A stretch of 64,000 nt of DNA from Buttiauxella gaviniae (GTDB taxonomy: Bacteria > Pseudomonadota > Gammaproteobacteria > Enterobacterales > Enterobacteriaceae): NCBI RefSeq assembly GCF_040786275.1, contig NZ_JBFMVT010000002.1:4278001-4342000 (forward strand). The letters run 5' to 3'. Positions 53,905-61,869 of this stretch are shown piece after piece (position 1 is the first letter of the stretch; every line of letters starts with the position of its first letter). Under the pieces are notes generated by a model. The model had not been told where the DNA came from. It saw only the letters and a program-made list of their open reading frames with translations, and did not search any database. The translations under genes were made by a program, and so were the position numbers.

Positions 53905-54408
53905 TTACAGATTTTGAGGGAAATCAGCGGGCAGTTGGCTGGCAGGACAGTTGATCACCGAATCATTATTTTCACCGCAATCCCGAACAAAGGTAATCGT
54001 TGCAAATTCATCAATAACTTCTGTTGGGTAAGCCGGGCCCGCATCACGATAGGCTTCCATCTCAGCAATATGTTCGTTTTGAAAACACACTGTTTTTTCC
54101 GGATTATTGATAACCCAACGCGGGAAAAATATCGTCCCGTGGAAAATTTTATCTTCCAGATTCACCATAAGGCTGACATCGGTTCCTGTGGGTTCGGTCC
54201 AGGAAATTTTATACACCGCTTTGGCAACGCGAACGATATAAGCATTTTGATCTTTTACCCAGCGATTACCCACAATCCCGCTGTGAATACGGTAGTCCAG
54301 AGTCGTGGCATTTTTGACGTAGATTTCATAATTCCAACCGTTGTCATACGTGTAGACAAGGTGTTTTCCTACAAAACCGCTCAAATCGTGTTTATCAAAG
54401 TTGCTCAT
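53905..54408 (-). CDS. padC: Phenolic acid decarboxylase (PadC/PAD)
   Basis: The 167-aa cytoplasmic beta-barrel enzyme belongs to the PAD family: FVGKHLVYTYDNGWNYEIYVKN, YRIHSGIVGNRWVKDQ, VYKISWTEPTGTDVSL and GTIFFPRWV are the conserved active-site segments. It decarboxylates p-coumaric, ferulic and caffeic acids to vinylphenols without a cofactor, detoxifying plant phenolics. A strong AAGGAG precedes the ATG. In Gram-positive bacteria PadR represses padC; here a LysR gene is divergent and is the likely regulator. Confidence 0.93.
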   Translation of the reverse strand: MSNFDKHDLSGFVGKHLVYTYDNGWNYEIYVKNATTLDYRIHSGIVGNRWVKDQNAYIVRVAKAVYKISWTEPTGTDVSLMVNLEDKIFHGTIFFPRWVINNPEKTVCFQNEHIAEMEAYRDAGPAYPTEVIDEFATITFVRDCGENNDSVINCPASQLPADFPQNL

Positions 54409-54509
54409 GATTTATCTCCTTTTCATTTGATGAATCGAGTATAGCCATGTGCTCATTCGATAAATAACGCTATTATTGGTACAAATACATTTAAAAATTC
54501 GATGGGTTT

Positions 54510-55397
54510 ATGGCCATGAAAACCACACTTGAGCAATGGCAGTTGCTCCAGGCCGTTGTCAATTATGGAAGCTTTGCGCGGGCGGCGCAGGAGTTTAACC
54601 GGAGCCAATCCTCTCTGAGTTATCAGCTTACATTGATGCAAGAGCGGTTGGGCGTATCGTTGCTAACCATTGTCGGGCGCAAGGCTGAACTTACGCCAGA
54701 AGGACAACAACTTTTAGCCCAGGCACAGCCTTTGCTCCAGAGTTTTCATGCGCTAGAAAATCGTGCGTCGGCATTAAAGCGTGGAGACCGTGCGCGTCTG
54801 GATTTAGTCGTAGACAGTATTTTCCCCAAAGCCTTCTTATTCAGTGCATTGCGCCATTTTCAGCAAACTTACCCGATGACGCAGGTTCATCTCACGGAAG
54901 TCCTGCGTAGCGAACGTTTGTCAGACTTAAAAAAGCGCGAAGCGGATGTGTACTTAGTGACTCAGACGGAAGATGTCGCCATGCGAGGAAAAGCGCTGAT
55001 GGGCGTCACCTTTGTTGCTGTTGCTCATAAAGAGCATCCCTTGTGGCAGCTCCCTGCCCCCTTTAGTCGCGATGATTTAGCCCGCTATCCATTAATTGAA
55101 ATTGTCGATCGTGTTCAGCAACAACTTCATAGCCGCCAGTTTGCCGCAGCAGAAAACTGGACTTTCACGGCTATTGAAGCCGCAATTGAAGCCGTAGCCC
55201 ATTGCGTAGGCTACGGTTGGCTGCCAGAGGAACACATCCAGCCATTACTTGCCTCAGGTGAATTATTGCCGTTGCCACTAGTCCAGGGTGCCCGTCGAAC
55301 CACACAGCTTTATCTCATGGTCAATGAAGAGAGGAATGTGGTGGACCAAGAGATTGCGTTGTTAGTGGACTTGTTAAGTGGCGACAAGGAGCGTTAA
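54510..55397 (+). CDS. LysR-family regulator divergent from padC
   Basis: This 295-aa LysR protein has an N-terminal helix-turn-helix (TTLEQWQLLQAVVNYGSFARAAQEFNRSQSSLSYQLTLMQERLG) and a full effector domain. The start may be ATG 54510 or 54516. The 101-bp gap to padC, with opposite transcription, marks it as the probable phenolic-acid-responsive activator of padC. Its 3' end overlaps urtE by 4 bp. Confidence 0.86.
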   Translation: MAMKTTLEQWQLLQAVVNYGSFARAAQEFNRSQSSLSYQLTLMQERLGVSLLTIVGRKAELTPEGQQLLAQAQPLLQSFHALENRASALKRGDRARLDLVVDSIFPKAFLFSALRHFQQTYPMTQVHLTEVLRSERLSDLKKREADVYLVTQTEDVAMRGKALMGVTFVAVAHKEHPLWQLPAPFSRDDLARYPLIEIVDRVQQQLHSRQFAAAENWTFTAIEAAIEAVAHCVGYGWLPEEHIQPLLASGELLPLPLVQGARRTTQLYLMVNEERNVVDQEIALLVDLLSGDKER

Positions 55398-56092
55398 ATC
55401 GCCACCAGGCCCCGAACCCCGTCGCTTTCCATATTTCCCCCTGCGCCACGTTGAATAATCGAACCGCGTGACATCACTAAATAGTGGTCAGCGAGTTCTG
55501 CGGCAAAATCATAAAACTGCTCCACCAGCAAAATAGCCATATCACCTTTGGCGGCAAGCATTCGTATAACCTGACCGATCTCCTTAATCACCGAGGGCTG
55601 AATACCTTCGGTGGGTTCATCGAGAATTAATAGCTGTGGTTTGCAGGCCAGAGCCCGACCAATCGCCAGTTGCTGCTGTTGCCCGCCGGATAAATCACCG
55701 CCACGGCGATGTTTCATCTCTTTCAAGACCGGGAAAAGCTGATAAATATCTTCCGGGACATTTTTCGCATCACGCCCGGCAAAACGCGAAAGCCCCATCA
55801 GCAGATTTTCTTCTACCGTCAGGCGCGGGAAAATCTCACGCCCCTGCGGAACATAAGCAATACCCGCCTGCACGCGTTGGTGTGGCTTACGCTGCGTGAT
55901 GTTATTTTGCTGCCAGTTTACCGCGCCGGACTTCGCCGGAATCAGCCCCATCAGGCATTTCAGCAACGTGCTTTTTCCCACGCCATTGCGCCCCAACAGG
56001 CAGGTGACTTCCCCTATTTTTGCTTCAAAGGAGACGCCGCGCAGAATATGACTCCCGCCGTAGTATTGGTTTAGATCGTTGACTTGCAGCAT
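55394..56092 (-). CDS. urtE: Urea ABC transporter ATPase UrtE
   Basis: The 232-aa nucleotide-binding subunit (LivF-type) reads MLQVNDLNQYYGGSHILRGVSFEAKIGEVTCLLGRNGVGKSTLLK. Walker A is GRNGVGKST, the signature LSGGQQQQLAIGRAL and Walker B LLILDEPTEGIQPSVI, with QFYDFAAELADHY in the family-specific tail. It is the last gene of the urt operon. The frame continues upstream to 56191 but that part translates a REP-like palindrome, so ATG 56092 is used. Confidence 0.92.
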   Translation of the reverse strand: MLQVNDLNQYYGGSHILRGVSFEAKIGEVTCLLGRNGVGKSTLLKCLMGLIPAKSGAVNWQQNNITQRKPHQRVQAGIAYVPQGREIFPRLTVEENLLMGLSRFAGRDAKNVPEDIYQLFPVLKEMKHRRGGDLSGGQQQQLAIGRALACKPQLLILDEPTEGIQPSVIKEIGQVIRMLAAKGDMAILLVEQFYDFAAELADHYLVMSRGSIIQRGAGGNMESDGVRGLVAI

Positions 56093-56109
56093 AGTGATTC
56101 CTCTTTTAT

Positions 56110-56135
56110 GTCGGATGACGCTTCGCTTATCCGAC
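56110..56135. repeat. REP-like palindrome between urtD and urtE
   Basis: GTCGGAT (56110-56116) pairs with ATCCGAC (56129-56135) around GACGCTTCGCTT, and CTACAAATG follows. It lies inside the operon and may stabilise upstream mRNA, lowering UrtE output relative to UrtD. Confidence 0.65.
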
Positions 56136-56168
56136 CTACAAATGCCTTGCATGGGTGGCATCCAAAAA

Positions 56169-56966
56169 TTAACGCCCCAAATAAACCTCAATCACCTGCT
56201 CGTTGGCCTGCACCTCACGCAGCGATCCTTCCGCCAGCACCTGCCCCTGATGCAGCACCGTGACATGGTCGGCGATGGTTTCCACAAACCCCATATCGTG
56301 CTCCACCACCATCAGCGAATGCTTGCCCGCAAGCCCGCGAAACAGCTCGGCGGTGTATTCGGTTTCCGCATCCGTCATACCCGCCGCAGGTTCGTCGAGT
56401 AGCAGCAAATGCGGCTCCTGCACCAGCAACATGCCGATCTCCAGAAACTGTTTCTGGCCATGAGAAAGTAACCCGGCTTTGCGGTGGCGTTCCGCCCCGA
56501 GCCGCAGCGTCGTGAGCATTTCGTCGATGCGGTCGCGCTGCTCGGCGTTGAGTTTTGCCCGCAGGCTCGCCCAGACGGATTTATCGGCTTTCTGGGCAAT
56601 TTCCAGATTTTCAAAAACCGTCAGCGCCTCAAAAACCGTAGGCTTCTGGAATTTTCGCCCTATGCCGCAGCGGGCAATATCTGCCGGTTCTAAACGCATT
56701 AAATCGGTGGACTGATCGTAAAACGCCCTGCCGCTTTGCGGTTTGGTTTTGCCGGTAATCACATCCATCAGCGTGGTTTTCCCCGCGCCGTTTGGGCCGA
56801 TTACGCAGCGCAACTCCCCCACGCCTATGTTCAGGGATAAATCCGTAAGCGCTTTAAAACCGTCAAAACTCACATTGATATTTTCCAGCATCAGCACCGG
56901 ATCGGTTTGATCCCGATAGCGGTCAGCCTCGTGCTGGCGGGTAAAAAGCGGCTCGCCTGGTTGCAT
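56169..56966 (-). CDS. urtD: Urea ABC transporter ATPase UrtD
   Basis: The 265-aa LivG-type nucleotide-binding subunit has Walker A GPNGAGKTT, family motif CGIGRKFQKPTVFEALTVFENLEIA, a degenerate signature LSHGQKQFLEIGMLL typical of UrtD (LSHGQ), Walker B LLLLDEPAAGMTDAE and switch VVEHDM. Its start codon overlaps the urtC stop by 1 nt, indicating coupled translation. Confidence 0.93.
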   Translation of the reverse strand: MQPGEPLFTRQHEADRYRDQTDPVLMLENINVSFDGFKALTDLSLNIGVGELRCVIGPNGAGKTTLMDVITGKTKPQSGRAFYDQSTDLMRLEPADIARCGIGRKFQKPTVFEALTVFENLEIAQKADKSVWASLRAKLNAEQRDRIDEMLTTLRLGAERHRKAGLLSHGQKQFLEIGMLLVQEPHLLLLDEPAAGMTDAETEYTAELFRGLAGKHSLMVVEHDMGFVETIADHVTVLHQGQVLAEGSLREVQANEQVIEVYLGR

Positions 56967-58039
56967 TATTTTTCTCCTTTACGCAGTAGCCCGATGACGC
57001 CGCGCGGTAAAAATAGCGTCACAACGATAAAAATCAGGCCGAGAAAGAGCTGCCAGTATTCCGGCACCGCCATGGTGAAATAGCTTTTGGCTCCGTTGAC
57101 TAAACCCGCTCCGAGGATCGGGCCGATCAACGTCCCGCGCCCGCCAAGCGCCACCCAGATAGCCGCTTCGATAGAGTTAGTCGGCGACATTTCGCCAGGG
57201 TTGATAATCCCCACCTGCGGCACATATAGCGCGCCCGCCAGGCCGCAGAGCACGGCGGATAACGTCCACACCAGCAGTTTGAAACCGCGCGGATCATAGC
57301 CGCAGAATACCAGGCGATTTTCGGCGTCACGCACCGCCGTTAGCACACGGCCAAATTTACTGCGGGCCAGCGCAAAGCCGATGCCGAGGCTTGCAATCAG
57401 CAACAGTACGGTGGCGATAAACAGCCCGATACGCGTGCCCGTGGCGGTAATCGGCACCCCTAACAGAGTGGTAAACCCGGTAAAACCGTTGTTACCGCCA
57501 AAACCCGTTTCATTACGGAAAAACAGCAGCATGCCCGCGTAGGTCAATGCCTGGGTCATAATCGAAAAATAGACGCCTTTGATTTTTGAGCGAAACGCAA
57601 AGAAGCCGAACACCAGCGCCAGCAGCCCCGGAACCAGAACAATCAGCGCCATCGCCCAGGCAAAATGCTGCGTACCCCACCAGAACCACGGCAGTTGATC
57701 CCAGGAAAGGAATGACATAAACGCCGGAAGCCCGTCGCCTGCGGCCTGGCGCATCAGGTACATTCCCATCGCGTATCCGCCGAGAGCGAAGAAAATCCCG
57801 TGCCCCAGCGAGAGTAGACCGGCATAGCCCCACACTAAATCGAGCGCCACCGCCACCGTCGCGTAGCAGAGTATTTTGCCTACCAGGGTTAGCGTGTAGG
57901 TAGACAAACTCAGCGGATGGCTGGCGGGTAAGAGCGTTAAGAACGGTAGTGTCAGCATCAACGCGACGACAATCGTGCCCAGCACCATGCTCAGACGCGG
58001 TGCCTTCCGGGTTAAAGTTAACGTTAGCGGCTGGGTCAT
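56966..58039 (-). CDS. urtC: Urea ABC transporter permease UrtC
   Basis: The 357-aa LivM-type inner-membrane permease has about ten TM helices. Features include VGKILCYATVAVALDLVWGYAGLLSLGHGIFFALGGYAMGMYLM, SIMTQALTYAGMLLFFRNETGFGGNNGFTGF (a UrtC hallmark) and ALGGRGTLIGPILGAGLVNGAKS. It is coupled to urtB upstream (1-nt overlap) and urtD downstream. Confidence 0.93.
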   Translation of the reverse strand: MTQPLTLTLTRKAPRLSMVLGTIVVALMLTLPFLTLLPASHPLSLSTYTLTLVGKILCYATVAVALDLVWGYAGLLSLGHGIFFALGGYAMGMYLMRQAAGDGLPAFMSFLSWDQLPWFWWGTQHFAWAMALIVLVPGLLALVFGFFAFRSKIKGVYFSIMTQALTYAGMLLFFRNETGFGGNNGFTGFTTLLGVPITATGTRIGLFIATVLLLIASLGIGFALARSKFGRVLTAVRDAENRLVFCGYDPRGFKLLVWTLSAVLCGLAGALYVPQVGIINPGEMSPTNSIEAAIWVALGGRGTLIGPILGAGLVNGAKSYFTMAVPEYWQLFLGLIFIVVTLFLPRGVIGLLRKGEK

Positions 58040-59613
58040 CAGTCAATCACCCTCCCTTTCAGGGCGAACAGGCCTTGCGGACGTTTCTGAATAAACAGAA
58101 TAATCAGCACAAGGATGAGGATTTTGCCGAGCACCGCACCGATCTGCGGCTCGAGAATTTTGTTAAAGATGCCCAGGCCAAACGCCGCCGCAACGGTGCC
58201 CGCCAGTTGCCCGACGCCGCCAAGCACCACCACGAGGAAGGAGTCGATAATGTAGCCTTGCCCCAGTTCGGGCCCAACGTTACCGAGCTGCGAAAGCGCC
58301 ACGCCGCCTAACCCTGCAATGCCCGATCCCAGGCCAAATGCCAGCATATCAACGCGACCGGTGGGCACGCCGCAGCAGGCTGCCATGGCGCGGTTTTGCG
58401 TAACCGCTCGCACGTTCATGCCCAAACGCGTTTTATTGAGCAGCAGCCAGGTAAACAGCAGCACCAGCATCACAAAGCCAATCACCACCAGGCGATTCCA
58501 CGGCAGGATAAGATTGGGCAATACCTGAATCCCCCCGGAGAGCCACGCCGGGTTCGCCACTTCCATGTTTTGCGCGCCAAACACCATGCGTACAATTTGG
58601 ATGAGCATCAGGCTAATGCCCCAGGTCGCCAGCAGGGTTTCCAGCGGGCGGCCATACAGATGGCGAATCACCGTGCGCTCAAGCGCCATACCGATTCCGG
58701 CGGTAATCCCAAAGGCTATCGGCAGCGCGACAATCGGGTAAAACGTCAGCCACGCCGGGGCATAATGTTGAAATACGCTCTGCACAAGCCACGCGGAATA
58801 AGCACCTAACATCAGCATTTCGCCGTGCGCCATATTAATAACGCCCAACAAACCGTAGGTGATCGCAAGCCCGAGAGCCGCGAGCAGCAAAATCGAGCCA
58901 AGAGAAAGCCCCATAAAAGCCTGGCCGAGGATGTCGCCGAGCCGTAAACGTTGCTGGATTTTTTGCAGCCCCTGGGCGGCGGCCTCACGCACCTGCGCAT
59001 CGGGCTCGGTTTGTGCGTCAGTGAGCGGTTTTAACAGCGCCTGAGTGTCAGGGTCGGCCGAAGAGCTTAACAACGCCACGGCATTCAGACGCACTTTCGC
59101 ATCAGCGCTGGCGAGCTGGAGCCGGGCGATAGCCCCCTCAAGCGCGGTACGTACATCCTCGTTTTTTTCGGCTTTAAGCCGTTGTTGTAACAGCGATAAT
59201 AAATCAGGCTGCGCATCTCGCTGAAGTGCCTGTGCCGCCTGCAATCGCAGAGTGACGTTGTCACTTACTAGCTGATGACTTGCCAGTGCGCTACCTGCCA
59301 GAATGCGTAGACGGTTCGTGAGACGGACTTTCTTAACGTCTCCCACCGGCGTTTTTACTTCACCCAAGGGGGCAATCGCCGCGCCATTTTGCGTAAAGGC
59401 ATGATGCTGTTCGTCGATAACCAGGCTTTCTTGAGAAAGCGCGCTCAGCAATGGAAGGCGTTTTGCATCCGGTGCTGCCGCCCAGGTTTGCAACAGCTTC
59501 ACCTGCTGGTTGCGGTTCGCTGCTGCAAAATCTTCGGCATCTCCGGCGCGGGCCAGAAGCGGAAGGCAGCAAAGCAGGAATAGCAGTGGTCTGAAGTGCG
59601 ATAACAATTTCAT
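58039..59613 (-). CDS. urtB: Urea ABC transporter permease UrtB
   Basis: This 524-aa LivH-type permease has the long N-terminal extension typical of UrtB. A signal-like helix (MKLLSHFRPLLFLLCCLPLLARA) and an about 250-residue HEAT-like periplasmic region (ADAKVRLNAVALLSSSADPDTQALLKPL) precede the permease core (about 270-520; GLAITYGLLGVINMAHGEMLMLGAYSAW). The ATG at 59613 (AGGAAA upstream) gives the family start; an apparent 60-residue N-terminal extension is just the translated tandem repeat. Confidence 0.92.
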   Translation of the reverse strand: MKLLSHFRPLLFLLCCLPLLARAGDAEDFAAANRNQQVKLLQTWAAAPDAKRLPLLSALSQESLVIDEQHHAFTQNGAAIAPLGEVKTPVGDVKKVRLTNRLRILAGSALASHQLVSDNVTLRLQAAQALQRDAQPDLLSLLQQRLKAEKNEDVRTALEGAIARLQLASADAKVRLNAVALLSSSADPDTQALLKPLTDAQTEPDAQVREAAAQGLQKIQQRLRLGDILGQAFMGLSLGSILLLAALGLAITYGLLGVINMAHGEMLMLGAYSAWLVQSVFQHYAPAWLTFYPIVALPIAFGITAGIGMALERTVIRHLYGRPLETLLATWGISLMLIQIVRMVFGAQNMEVANPAWLSGGIQVLPNLILPWNRLVVIGFVMLVLLFTWLLLNKTRLGMNVRAVTQNRAMAACCGVPTGRVDMLAFGLGSGIAGLGGVALSQLGNVGPELGQGYIIDSFLVVVLGGVGQLAGTVAAAFGLGIFNKILEPQIGAVLGKILILVLIILFIQKRPQGLFALKGRVID

Positions 59614-59660
59614 AGAGGATTTCCTGTTGTCTGACCCCCTCCCAGCCTCCCCCTTACCAG

Positions 59661-59850
59661 GGGGAGGAGCAAATACCCTCGCCCTGGCAAGTTGGTACCG
59701 TTCAGCTCCCTCCGTGGCAAGGGGAGGAGCAAATACCCCTCGCCCTGGCAAGTTGGTACCGTTCAGCTCCCTCCGTGGCAAGGGGAGGAGCAAATACCCC
59801 TCGCCCTGGCAAGTTGGTGCCGTTCAGCTCCCTCCCCTGGCAAGGGGAGG
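59661..59850. repeat. 60-62 bp tandem repeats between urtA and urtB
   Basis: Three near-identical head-to-tail copies begin with GGGGAGGAGCAAATACC at 59661, 59721 and 59782, and a fourth partial copy begins at 59844. Copies differ by single-base indels (periods 60, 61, 62). Each contains CGCCCTGGCAAGTTGGT and CCGTTCAGCTCCCTCC. The array is flanked by hairpins such as CCTCCCC...GGGGAGG (about 59831-59850). It separates urtA from the rest of the operon. Confidence 0.9.
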
Positions 59851-59875
59851 GTTGGGGTGGGGTCCGCCGAAATAA

Positions 59876-61147
59876 TCAGTTACTCGCCATCTTCACCGGC
59901 TCGTCCGACTTCTTATCGTTACCGGCAATAAACGGGCTCCACGGCTGAGCGCGCACCGCCTCATCGGTCTGCCACACCACGTTAAACTGGCCGTTACCTT
60001 CGATTTCACCAATCATCACCGGCTTATGCAGATGGTGATTGGTGGCATCCATGGTCAGCGTAAAGCCGGACGGGGCTTTGAATGTCTGCCCGGCCATCGC
60101 CGCGCGCACTTTATCCACATCCGTCGTCCCCGCTTTTTCTACCGCCTGGGCCCACATATGAATGCCAACATAGGTCGCTTCCATCGGATCGTTGGTTACC
60201 ACGGTGTCTGCATTCGGCAACTTGTGCGCTTTTGCGTAGGCTTTCCACTGGGCAACAAATGCTTTGTTGGTCGGATTATCGACCGACTCAAAGTAGTTCC
60301 ACGCCGCCAGGTTACCCACCAACGGTTTGGTGTCGATACCGCGCAACTCCTCTTCACCCACTGAGAACGCAACCACCGGCACATCGGTCGCTTTCAGCCC
60401 CTGGTTTGCCAACTCTTTGTAGAACGGCACGTTGGAATCCCCGTTAATCGTGGAAACCACCGCCGTTTTTCCGCCTGCGGAGAACTTCTTAATATTGGAA
60501 ACGATGGTCTGGTAATCGCTATAACCAAACGGGGTGTAAACCTCTTCGATGTCTTTATCCTGCACACCTTTGGAATGCAGGAACGCACGCAGAATTTTGT
60601 TGGTGGTGCGCGGATAGACGTAATCCGTGCCGAGCAGGAAGAAGCGTTTTGCCGCCCCGCCGTCCTCGCTCATCAGGTATTCCACCGCCGGGATCGCCTG
60701 CTGGTTAGGCGCAGCCCCCGTATAGAAAACGTTTGGAGACATCTCTTCGCCTTCGTACTGCACCGGGTAGAACAGCAGGCCGTTCAGCTCTTCAAACACC
60801 GGCAATACCGATTTGCGCGAAACCGACGTCCAGCAGCCAAACACCACCGCCGCTTTGTCCTGGCTTAATAGCTGACGGGCTTTTTCAGCGAACAGAGGCC
60901 AGTTGGAAGCCGGGTCAACCACCACCGGTTCGAGCTGTTTACCCAGCACGCCGCCTTTGGCGTTAATGTCGGCGATGGTCATCAACGCCACGTCTTTTAG
61001 CGGCGTTTCAGAAATCGCCATGGTGCCGGAGAGCGAATGCATAATGCCCACTTTGATGGTGTCGGCGGCCTGTGCGCTAAAAGCCAACCCCATGCTGATG
61101 ACGGACGCCGAGAGTGCGAAAGCTTTAATAAAGGTGCGACGCTGCAT
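59876..61147 (-). CDS. urtA: Urea ABC transporter periplasmic binding protein UrtA
   Basis: The 423-aa protein starts MQRRTFIKAFALSASVISMGLAFSAQA, a signal with a twin-arginine pair in RRTFIK, suggesting Tat or Sec export. The mature part (DTIKVGIMHSLSGTMAISETPLKDVALMTIADINAKGGVLG, GCWTSVSRKSVLPVFEELNGLLFYPVQYEGEE) is the urea/short-amide binding protein family (LivJ-like fold). ATG 61147 is preferred over the frame to 61201. It lies 28 bp after the GntR gene and is first of the urt genes. Confidence 0.94.
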   Translation of the reverse strand: MQRRTFIKAFALSASVISMGLAFSAQAADTIKVGIMHSLSGTMAISETPLKDVALMTIADINAKGGVLGKQLEPVVVDPASNWPLFAEKARQLLSQDKAAVVFGCWTSVSRKSVLPVFEELNGLLFYPVQYEGEEMSPNVFYTGAAPNQQAIPAVEYLMSEDGGAAKRFFLLGTDYVYPRTTNKILRAFLHSKGVQDKDIEEVYTPFGYSDYQTIVSNIKKFSAGGKTAVVSTINGDSNVPFYKELANQGLKATDVPVVAFSVGEEELRGIDTKPLVGNLAAWNYFESVDNPTNKAFVAQWKAYAKAHKLPNADTVVTNDPMEATYVGIHMWAQAVEKAGTTDVDKVRAAMAGQTFKAPSGFTLTMDATNHHLHKPVMIGEIEGNGQFNVVWQTDEAVRAQPWSPFIAGNDKKSDEPVKMASN

Positions 61148-61175
61148 ATGTGTGTACTCCAGAATTAGCTGTGTA

Positions 61176-61859
61176 TTAACGCCTGGCTCCCTGCTGCGCA
61201 ACGTGCAGCATATGGAGAGTAATTTGACGAACCTCTTTCTGACTTGCGGCTATGTGGTCGTGTAAGTGGGTTTGTGCCTCCTGACGTTGGCGGTTCAAAA
61301 TAGCGAGCAAGATTTGCCCGTGTTCGAAATAAGTGGCGCTGACGCGCGGACGCTGGGTGAAATCCAGACGCCGCACAATACGAATTTTTTCGGTAATTTC
61401 GCGGTGGACCCGCGCCATTTCCGGATTGCCCGCCGCTTCCACCAGCGTCATATGGAACGCTTCGTCGTGGCAGGCTACGTCTGCACCGTCCGGCAGTTGC
61501 GGCGCATCGATCCAAAACTGCTTGAGCGCCTGAAGCGGCAGCAGCCTTATCTCCTCAGGGAATGCGCATAGCCGCTTAACCGCTTCGAGTTCCAGCACAA
61601 TGCGCAGATCGTAAAGTGATTCCAGATTGTCGAAGTCGATGGCTTTGATCTGCCAGCCGCTGCGCGGTTGCACATCGACATACCCTTCCTGCTCCAGGGC
61701 GTACAGCGCCTGGCGCACCGGCGTGCGGCTGGCATTCATACGCAGCGCGATGTCGCTTTCGCTAAAGCGATCGCCGGGCAGGAGCTGAAAATCGAAGATT
61801 TCCTGCTTCAACTGGCGGTAGATGCGCTCGGCGATGCCGGTGGTTTTTTTCATCGGCAT
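61176..61859 (-). CDS. GntR-family (FCD) regulator inside the urea operon
   Basis: The regulator (227 aa from ATG 61859) has an N-terminal winged helix (AERIYRQLKQEIFDFQLLPGDRFSESDIALRMNASRTPVRQALYALEQEGYVDVQPRSGWQI) and an all-helical FCD effector domain (HDEAFHMTLVEAAGNPEMARV, H...H metal-site residues visible). AGGGCG precedes the ATG, and the stop codon of the carboxylase lies 10 nt upstream. Placement between carboxylase and transporter genes suggests it regulates this operon in response to a nitrogen compound or pathway intermediate. The longer frame to 61892 overlaps the carboxylase end and is rejected. Confidence 0.88.
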   Translation of the reverse strand: MPMKKTTGIAERIYRQLKQEIFDFQLLPGDRFSESDIALRMNASRTPVRQALYALEQEGYVDVQPRSGWQIKAIDFDNLESLYDLRIVLELEAVKRLCAFPEEIRLLPLQALKQFWIDAPQLPDGADVACHDEAFHMTLVEAAGNPEMARVHREITEKIRIVRRLDFTQRPRVSATYFEHGQILLAILNRQRQEAQTHLHDHIAASQKEVRQITLHMLHVAQQGARR

Positions 61860-61869
61860 AGAATCGCCC

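Noticed and set aside
56093-56191. 33-residue N-terminal extension of UrtE
   Set aside because: It runs through the REP-like palindrome and lies before the conserved MLQVNDLNQYYG start.
59614-59793. 60-residue N-terminal extension of UrtB
   Set aside because: It translates the tandem repeats (RARVFAPP-like repeats in the protein), and UrtB homologues start at the signal-like helix from ATG 59613.
59661-59850. Possible CRISPR array
   Set aside because: The repeats are contiguous 60-62 bp units with no unique spacers, and no cas gene is nearby.
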